Of a DNA stretch of 64,000 bases, positions 57,107 to 64,000 are shown in pieces (position 1 is the stretch's first letter; each line of letters starts with the position of its first letter). A program made the translations under genes and the position numbers. The notes beneath the pieces are model-generated. The model did no database searches. It was given only the letters and a program-made list of their open reading frames with translations, and had not been told where the DNA came from. This stretch comes from Toxorhynchites rutilus septentrionalis (lineage: Eukaryota > Arthropoda > Insecta > Diptera > Culicidae): assembly GCF_029784135.1 (NCBI RefSeq), contig NC_073746.1, positions 294,214,089 through 294,278,088 on the forward strand, given 5' to 3'.

Positions 57107-58575
57107 CACACATGCAGCAAGTATCGAACCCACGCCACAAAAGTGCGTCTGTTTTCAAATTACCGGCCCCAATTGGTGGGTGGAAATATGCAGATTTTTT
57201 CTCTTCATCTCCAGTTATGAAGCAGCCAGCAACCAGCAACTGAAGCCAATTATGCGTGTATATGTGTGTTAGCACGGAACGTCGCAGTCATTTACCAATG
57301 TCAAGAATCTGGAGAAAACTACCCGAGCAAAATGAACCAAACTTGTTCCAAATGTTGCAAATTGTATACGTTTCTCATGTTTTATTTTTGCTCTCTCGTC
57401 TACATCCAACTGATCCACATGCGAAGGAGGGTCAGGAATGGAGTGGGAGGTGCAACCGAGAATGTTCGCATGTGGAGAGAATATCAAACACAACACAACA
57501 GACCGTGGCGAGTTCAAATTCCAAGCTCGGCTTTGAGAGATTTTTGTCACACACACAGGACGCGGAGTGTGTTTCGCGCTTTTTTGTTATATTGCGGATT
57601 TGAAACTAAGGTCGCCAAAAGACAAATGACCGTGACGGATCAGATTCTAAGGGATTTTAACCACCGTGAGAAATTAGGCTTGGGGGTTTTCATCTGACTA
57701 TCACGTATTTCGAGGAATGATCTATTCGTCGTCGTTTATGTGCCTCTGAGAGTCAGTCATGACCTTTTCTATCGTAAAATGGAACTGTGTGGAATGCCAT
57801 TCGTCAATCGTTAGTTCCCTCCCTGGTAGTGCCGGTAAAAATTATCACGGTTGAGGTTCCACGGTATTTTTTTTCTATCCGCGAGTAACCAAACAAAGGA
57901 AACGACTAAAACTACGCCGTCCGGAAGTCGTACAAACAAAAAAAAAGAAGAACACCGTCGCCGCACAACTTGTCGTGATGAGTCACGGAAATATGTTTCG
58001 CAAACTTGAAAAAAGGAAAAGAATGAAGTGTCAGACAATCCGCAAAAAAAAAAGATTTCTCGCAATGCAGCGCAAGAAAACAGATTGCGGGTTATAAATA
58101 AATATCCCAGCCATAATAATAACCTAAAGGGGGAATAGGAAAAAAGGGAAAAAGAAGAGCCACACAGCCAATCGGAGGCCGATAAATGAATGAAGAAACA
58201 AAAGTGATGCCGCGATGAAGAAAAAAAAGTCAGTTTACAAAAAAAAGCGACACAATCGGTAGCAGCAGCAGCAGCAGCATAACCAGGCATACGAATATGC
58301 TTGGAAGGTGGTGTGATGGTGAAACGGAGTCAATAAAAAAATCGCCGCAATCATCATCTATTTAGCGAAGAACTTTGGTCTTCTGAATACTCATGTCATG
58401 TGGCGAACTAATTTCAAACGGCATTCTTTGGTTTTTTTGCTGCCATTCTTGTGATCACTTTTCGCTTCTGCTTTCGGATCGATACTTCGGGCAAGTTCTA
58501 CGATGTATGAGGTGGGTGTCCTTGGACGTAACCTTGATTATTTTTGTTGTGTTGATGCGTTCGTCGTTATTTTTT
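57107..58575. other. GC-richer block, no gene recognised
   Basis: Contains overlapping ORFs on both strands (143 codons at 57266-57697; 159 codons minus at 57811-58290). The latter is the complement of purine-rich DNA with a (CAG)n run (58260-58278) and encodes mainly Phe/Ser/Leu, so it is not convincing. It may be UTR or regulatory DNA of a host gene. Confidence 0.3.
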
Positions 58576-58965
58576 CTGCCATAGGTCTACGTCTTTAGTA
58601 AGGGTATTAAATCTGAAATGCATGTCTCGTTTATATGAACTAGTGTTAACGTTAATATTGACGCCACGTATGACATTTGCGCTAATCTAAAGCATTGGCC
58701 TATCACTATTACCTACAACTTGAAAATTCCGACTAAAGAGTTGATTCACAGATTTCGGTTCATTCTAAGATTGTATACAAAATGATAAACAAGTGAATTA
58801 AATAAAATAATTACGTAGTTCTACGTCGATAATGCGGCAGGGTCTTGGACTTCGCCCTTTTTTGACATAGGATTACGTCTTTGATTTTTATATAGGGGGC
58901 TCAGTCTACGAAAAAAGCAACGACAAATTAAGAGATTTCAAATGCATATTACTCTATTTGGGAAT
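58576..58965. repeat. GACGTAG-family fragments
   Basis: Three termini of the family: ATAGGTCTACGTCTTTAGTAAGG (58580), GTAGTTCTACGTC (58818) and TTGACATAGGATTACGTC (58863), the last followed by TTTATATAGGGGGC and AGAGATTTCAAATGCATAT. The 58863 copy matches 63784-63890. Confidence 0.6.
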
Positions 58966-59329
58966 GATTCATTCGTGCAGCTGAACTCAATACACTTAGA
59001 AAGCAGATTGCGTTCGACGGAAAGGATGAATATAACGAGAACGCTCGGAGAAAACTAAAAAAGATAACGATATTGTTATTCACAAGCAAAATGCATGTAA
59101 TGCGTGGCTTATTTTGTTAATGTATGCTTAATTTTAAATTTTAAATTATATGATTGGCTTCATCCTCCATCATTGCAATGAAATTTGATTCTCGGGAAAG
59201 CTTTAAATTTTCAATGTAATGTAATTCAATGGTTTGTGGTGCATCCCACCTTTATGCGTGTTTATTCTATGTACGAAAAATTGGATTTTATTTGCAATGA
59301 AGAAAATCGGCAACTACTTTTCAGGCCAC

Positions 59330-59332
<3 letters not shown>
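58966..59332. other. Unannotated, no gene seen
   Basis: AT-rich, no recognised features. Confidence 0.4.

Positions 59333-59391
<59 letters not shown>
59333..59391. repeat. (AT)n microsatellite
   Basis: 29 uninterrupted AT units followed by T9. The IYIYIY frames on both strands come from this repeat. Confidence 0.95.
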
Positions 59392-59393
<2 letters not shown>

Positions 59394-59661
59394 TTTTGTT
59401 TTTTTGGGACAATAGAAACACAAGCAAATACAAATTGGTAGCTGCAAAACAAAAAACAAAACCACAGATATTAACACAGTTTTAGTTCAGTTCATGTTAA
59501 GGTGTGCGTGATAAGCATTGTTCACTGATATTCTGTAGGGATGTATCCAGTGGAACTATGTTCCTTTGAAGGGATCCCTTAAATGTAAAAACCTAGCATC
59601 TACAGTTCAACATATTAAAACACGATTTGAATGCAATGTACCACTGGTAATTAGCACGACA

Positions 59662-60360
59662 TTATGTCAAAAGATTTCCAACTTCTAATTTTAAATGCTG
59701 TTTTAAACTGGTTTTAAATAACAGTAGATTATTCAACCCTTTCAGACGATCCGGTAGGGCATTGTACACAGATGGACCGTAGAAAGAAATTCGCATTTGC
59801 CCTAGATTTGTGAAGGTTCTCGAACGCATTAGATTATGAGCACACCGAGTATTGTGCTCATGAGTTGTGGTCGGTAGAATGAGGTTACAAAGCATATTCT
59901 GATTTTTAATCACGTCGTATACAAACAAGCAAGACTGCAACTTGCACAGACCACGTAAAGGGAGAATTCTGTGCGACGCGTTTGTATACAGTTGAAAGGA
60001 GGAATATAACTGCGGCAAGTTAAAAATTATTTTTAAGCATCTGTTTTGTAATACTTGTAATTTTTTAAGCTTGGATTTACAAGCATGACCCCAAACGATT
60101 ATTAAATACTGCAAATGGGAATGAATACAACCATGATAGAAAGTCAAAAGGGCATTTCGAGACACAAATTTACTAACACGATACATGATACCACATAAAG
60201 ATGCAACCTTCCTTCGTACAAAATCTATTTGATTTCCCCATGAAAGCGTGGGATCCAACACCAATCCTAAATATTTCAAGCTGGGTACTTTTTCGATAAC
60301 TACAGACCCAAGTGATGGGCTGTCATGCAAAGGAATTTTCTTCCTCGGAGAATGGAACAC
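59662..60360 (-). pseudogene. LINE ORF2, C-terminal part
   Basis: About 230 codons continuing the reverse transcriptase in a different frame. It begins with the thumb region (SLKYLGLVLDPTLSW), then helical text with GIMYRVSKFVSRNALLTFYH, HSHLQYLIIVWGHA, LQVLQNRCLKIIFNLP and a conserved-looking tail RISFYGPSVYNALPDRLKGL. This domain follows the RT in many Jockey/CR1/L2-type LINEs. The stop is TAA at 59662-59664. It is joined to the upstream RT frame by a one-base loss near 60361. Confidence 0.8.
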
Positions 60361-61670
60361 ATGTATTTGGTCTTCGATAGATTTAGTGAAAGCAAATTTG
60401 TGTCAAAATATCTCGTGAGTATCTGCAAATCGTCATTGATGCATGAAATGATAGAAGATATACTATGATTTGGGTAGAAAAGTGCAGTGTCGTCGGCAAA
60501 TAACTTTGGTATTCCTTTAAGTGGCAAGTTCCCTATATCATTTATGTAGAGAAGGAACAAGAGGGGACCAATATTGCTTCCTTGTGGCACTATACTTATA
60601 GACCGGAGAGTGCTTCTTTCGTCTTTGGTCATCACGAACTGTTGCCTTCTGCTCAAGTAACTGCGAATAATATCGTTAGCTAAACCCCGTATTCCATAGC
60701 TCTCTAATTTGTGTAATAGTATATTGTGGTTCAGGGTATCGAATGCTTTTTTCAAGTCAATAAAAAGGCCACCAACAATACTTCTGTTATCAATTTTGTC
60801 TATCAAAAATTCCACTAGCTCAGTTATTGCAGTAGAAGTACTACATCCTTTTCTAAAGCCATACTGGAACTTGTACAAAACATTGAATTTAGTCAGAAAA
60901 CTGACCAGTCTATTTACTAATAGTTTCTCAAATATTTTATTAACTATTGACAGTGTGGAGATGGGTCGATAATTGCACGGATCAGACGCATCGCCTGCTT
61001 TGAAAACAGGAATTACTTTTGTTACTTTCAGACAGTCAGGATATTTACCTTGCCTCAGTATTTGGTTGAAAAGTTCAGTGAATATTTTTGAAAATGCGTT
61101 TAGGTTATTTTTGATAATAATTGCAGAAAGGTTATCTGGTCCACTACACTTCCTGGTATTTAAATTATTTATCAGGGAAGCAACTTCTAAATCGGCAGTA
61201 GGGTTAAGGAAAACAGTTCGTTCTAGATAATGTGCAGTGGTCACGGAGATGAAATTATTTCTAGGAATACTTTTAGCTAGATTTTCTCCAATACTAGAAA
61301 AGTATTTATTAAAAATCTCACAAATTTCTAAGTTATTTGATGTCTTATTATCATTATGTTTGAGCTCAATATTGGAATCTTGTTTCTTTCTACCCGTTAT
61401 TTGATTCAGATTTTTCCATATTTTGGCACTAGAAACTTCCTCAATTTTATTTTTTAAATATTCACTTTTACATTTCCGCTTAGCAAAATCAGCCTTTTTA
61501 GTGACGTGTATCAACATTTCTTTGAAGTGGTTGTTATTGGGATTTTTCTTCACTTTTATCAAATATTTGCTCTTGAGTTTTATCCATTGCCAAGTATAAT
61601 AATCAAGCCAAGGACAATGTTTGACCTTAATATTAACTCGTTCACTTTTGAATGCGATGCATTGTTTTAA
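60361..61670 (-). pseudogene. LINE ORF2, reverse transcriptase domain
   Basis: RNA-dependent DNA polymerase for target-primed reverse transcription. Order of motifs: KCSGPDNLSAIIIKNN, KVIPVFKAGD..NYRPIS, EKLLVNRL, YGFRKGCST, GLFIDLKKAFDTLNH (first Asp motif), SRRQQFV, VPQGSNIGPLLFLLYIND, and FADDTALF (catalytic Asp pair, FADD instead of the commoner YADD), then LNLSKTKYM. All polymerase motifs are present and the frame is open for about 430 codons. The C-terminal domain follows after a frameshift. The N-terminal side is cut by the MITE at 61673. Confidence 0.88.
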
Positions 61671-61672
61671 TA

Positions 61673-62125
61673 CAGGGTAACTTCGATATAACGTACAGTT
61701 TACTTTCAAAATTGTACGTTGTATCGAATTGTACGTTATATCGAAGCATAATAAAGAACTCAGAAACGTAGCTTATATTACTTTATCGTGTTGCTATTTG
61801 AGTAAGGTTAATGAATAAATTCAACTAGAACACGAAGCTAACCTTTCTCATGATCTTTCCCTTCGTACTGTTGATTAAAATTTGATTTATTTAGAATCCG
61901 GAATCACAAAACAGTTGTACTTCGGGATTGACTAAAAGTACAAATCAAGTTTTAGTATCAAAATACAGATAATTTATTGTTCTTTCAGAAAAACAATATT
62001 CAAAAAATTATTCCTTTGGACTTCGAAAATGTGTACGTTATATCGAGGTAACATGTACGTTATATCAAGTGACGTTATATCGAGAGAACGTTATAACGAG
62101 GGTACGTTATATCGAAGATTCCCTG
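61673..62125. mobile_element. Pogo-like MITE, 453 bp, inside LINE ORF2
   Basis: TA at 61671-61672 and 62126-62127. Inverted ends CAGGGTAACTTCGATATAAC and CAGGGAATCTTCGATATAAC. Several further GTACGTTATATCGA words lie inside both ends as subterminal repeats. Removing it with one TA restores the LINE reading frame (ITSAYNDILKQCIAFK). No transposase. Confidence 0.85.
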
Positions 62126-62127
62126 TA

Positions 62128-62256
62128 TGTCATTATAAGCAGATGTTATGGCTATAATGGATTCATTAACATCTTCGACACAGACAAAATCATTTATGAA
62201 CTGAGTGAATAATCGATTAAATTTGTTTGTATCAGTTTGATACTAATGATGTAATT
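62128..62256 (-). pseudogene. LINE ORF2 linker, endonuclease lost
   Basis: Minus-strand frame NRLFTQFINDFVCVEDVNES followed by IIAITSAYND runs directly into the RT part after MITE removal. Upstream of it only a short junction separates it from the ORF1 stop, so the usual ~220-residue endonuclease domain is missing, by internal deletion or by rearrangement. Confidence 0.7.
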
Positions 62257-63045
62257 TCATCGCGCATTGTAACTAAGATCGATTTGCGTGGAGGAAAATT
62301 TCCCAATCTCCCGTTTCTTGTTAAAAACCATCTCTTTTATATTTTCATTTCTAAACACCACGCGAATAGGAACCAATGAATTGTTAGGTTTATTTTTTGC
62401 ATTCATCCTAGTGGCCGAATTTACCATATCAGGATTAGCAGTTACACCAAAACAACCAAAAACCTTTTGGACAACTTCGAGAGTATTTTCTTCGGGGGAA
62501 TATGGAACACCGAGAACTACAGCATTTTTAGAATTTTTCTCGCGATTATTCTTGTCCACTTGATATTCAAGCTTGTGGACCGTATCAAACAATGTATTTT
62601 GATTATTTTTCAATTTGTCAACCTCATGTTTCAAATTTTTGTTTTCTTCCTTTAGTTCTTGAAAATCTGATACGATACCATCGAATTTTGAGGATAGAAA
62701 ATCTTGCGATTTTTCTATTGCAGTTGTGATTTGTTTCACTTCACCCATAACATTTTCCATTTCCTGGGATACGGCATTCGCCACCGCTCCCTTCAGTTCA
62801 ACTGCAAGCGATTCCACAATAGAAGCTTAATGATTCTGCATCTCAATGATCCGTTGATAAATACTTGAACAGTTATGAGAGCAAAAATACATTCTATCCT
62901 TGAAGCGTCGCGCAGCATTCGCAGTAAAGTTACGGCACTTGCAGTGTGCCTCAGTAAAACAATACATACATGTCAAAAGCTTGCTGGGGTCTCCGGTTTG
63001 CTCCGGTTTATTACATTCAACACAGATTGCACATTCATCACTCAT
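62257..63045 (-). pseudogene. LINE ORF1 (PHD + coiled coil), one in-frame stop
   Basis: Starts at the ATG 63045 (MSDECAICVECNKPEQTG). Residues 1-60 form a Cys/His zinc-binding domain of PHD type: CAICVEC, CMYCF, HCKC, CSHNC. After a TAA at 62827-62829 the frame continues unchanged: a long coiled coil (ELKEENKNLKHEVDKLKNN...) and a basic C-terminal part (VVLGVPYS..., IRVVFRNENIKEMVFNKKRE). The protein would be an RNA-binding chaperone of the retrotransposon particle. The stop is a single nonsense change; total length about 260 codons. Confidence 0.8.
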
Positions 63046-63782
63046 GTTTATCAGCACAAAAAAAAGCGAAGTAAATCAATAACAGACAGAGAAAAACAAT
63101 AACAAATGATACACACTCACACCTATACAATAACTGCTCGACAAATCACGTAAACAAGAAAACAAGAAATATAAAGTGTACATATATATATATATTGTGT
63201 TGTTGTTTACTACCGCCAACTTGCCGAAACTGAAATCACTGTTTAATTATATATTTTATTCGCCCTAGGAGTCTACAGAAACCACACAATGGGTTACTAG
63301 TAAAGAACTACTTCAGCACCCATACACCAAGACCGAACCACCGACTTAGATGTGTACGACGCCGTTCAACGTCGTTCACTGATAGTGATATGGCAAGCCA
63401 ACAACCAATTTTATGTTATTTTCCTTGTTCCACTGTAGCACTTTTATAAATTATTTGTAACCATAAACCATACACTATTGACTATCGGAGTAATACTTTA
63501 TCGTTATTTTATTGGACAATTTACACTCCTTTAAAACACATTTAAGATACAGATATCAATGACTCGTACAACCATGGACGGACAGAAGTGAATCCGTTGG
63601 ACGGACAGAAGAAGTGAATGCGTTCCAGCTAACAATCAATGTTCAAAAACGGTTCTAAAGAACTGGTTCACTTAAGTGAACGGTTAGCGACTGAGCTGCT
63701 CATGAAAGCGAACTGCGATGCCCATCTATACTCCATTCGTTCTCACATGTTTTTCGTGAAGAACAAGGTGAGTCGATGTTTT
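63046..63782. other. LINE 5' region and flank
   Basis: Includes (TA)n at 63182-63196. The 5' end of the LINE probably lies between about 63200 and 63430, but no target duplication was found. The rest has no recognised feature. Confidence 0.35.
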
Positions 63783-63900
63783 GGCGTAGGACTACGTCTT
63801 GAATTTCTATATAGGGGGCGTCACTCTACGAAATTGAAAATGAGCATGTAACGATTCATTAAGAGATTTCAAACGCATATTACGCAAAATCGTTATTGTG
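63783..63900 (+). repeat. GACGTAG-family terminal fragment
   Basis: GGCGTAGGACTACGTC, then TATATAGGGGGC and AAGAGATTTCAAACGCATAT, colinear with 58863-58960. Confidence 0.65.
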
Positions 63901-64000
63901 ATATATGTTATGTTGTATACCATTAGATAGGAAATTTATCCAGCAACCTTTTTGCATAAAACAAACAATATAGTAGAAAAGACTGGTGGGTAATGTTGGG
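63901..64000. other. Window end, no gene seen
   Basis: AT-rich; may be the continuation of the repeat. Confidence 0.3.

Larger units (their letters stand above)
59392..63430 (-). mobile_element. Non-LTR retrotransposon (LINE), degraded
   Basis: On the minus strand, 5' to 3': ORF1 with PHD and coiled coil (63045-62257), a short junction, ORF2 linker and reverse transcriptase with C-terminal domain (about 62220-59662), and a ~150-270-bp 3' UTR. Broken by an in-frame stop in ORF1, loss of nearly all of the endonuclease, one frameshift in ORF2 and a MITE. ORF1 with a PHD finger followed by a coiled coil and the sequence style of the RT and C-terminal domain point to the Jockey/CR1/L2 side of LINEs. 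Clade is not certain. The outer ends were not determined. Confidence 0.75.

Noticed and set aside
57811..58290. Minus-strand 159-codon frame rich in Phe and Ser
   Set aside because: Complement of purine-rich DNA with a CAG run; no hydrophobic segment pattern or domain that I trust.
59185..59485. Frames with Ile-Tyr repeats on both strands
   Set aside because: They come from the (AT)n microsatellite at 59333-59391.
1..64000. Endogenous viral sequences or LTR retrotransposon gag-pol
   Set aside because: I looked for viral polymerase, nucleoprotein, integrase and protease motifs in the long frames and found none; the only reverse transcriptase is the LINE at 60.3-61.7 kb.

Overview
The window is eukaryotic, AT-rich and dominated by transposable elements. 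The clearest taxonomic signal is a complete transposon encoding a DD37E transposase, the ITmD37E type known mainly from mosquitoes. With the density of mariner fossils, TA- and TTAA-flanked MITEs, foldback repeats, a tRNA-derived SINE and non-LTR retrotransposons, this suggests a mosquito, probably a culicine with a large genome. Species is not assignable from the sequence alone. There are no operons, no CRISPR array, no rRNA gene and no convincing stand-alone tRNA.

Layout. 1-20 kb: mostly unannotated AT-rich DNA with scattered repeats: TTAA-flanked MITEs (4.8 and 16.0 kb), a foldback/tandem-module repeat (8.2-9.6 kb), a SINE (10.2 kb), a stack of nested small DNA elements (11.8-12.9 kb) and a minisatellite (12.9-13.1 kb). 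The only convincing host coding sequence is a ~293-codon open exon on the minus strand at 18012-18888. 20-36 kb: an ATTCAG-type satellite, at least eight mariner remnants, a LINE 3' end, and a hAT MITE inserted in one mariner fossil with a perfect 8-bp duplication. 38-46.5 kb: two large interrupted inverted-repeat elements. The first contains a 1.1-kb hAT element. The second contains a mariner, which itself contains an apparently intact ITmD37E transposon. 47-58 kb: one long unrecognised ORF (48.0-48.8 kb), another mariner fossil, a composite 'GACGTAG' repeat with an internal TATA-initiator promoter, and a 0.9-kb foldback. 59-63 kb: a minus-strand non-LTR retrotransposon with a PHD/coiled-coil ORF1 and a reverse transcriptase ORF2. 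It is broken by a stop, a frameshift, loss of the endonuclease and a MITE.

At five or more places insertions can be read as nested events with exact target duplications, so relative ages can be inferred: TA for mariner, ITmD37E and pogo-like elements, 8 bp for hAT, 13-14 bp for retroposons. The ITmD37E copy is the youngest-looking and the only element here with a full intact transposase ORF.
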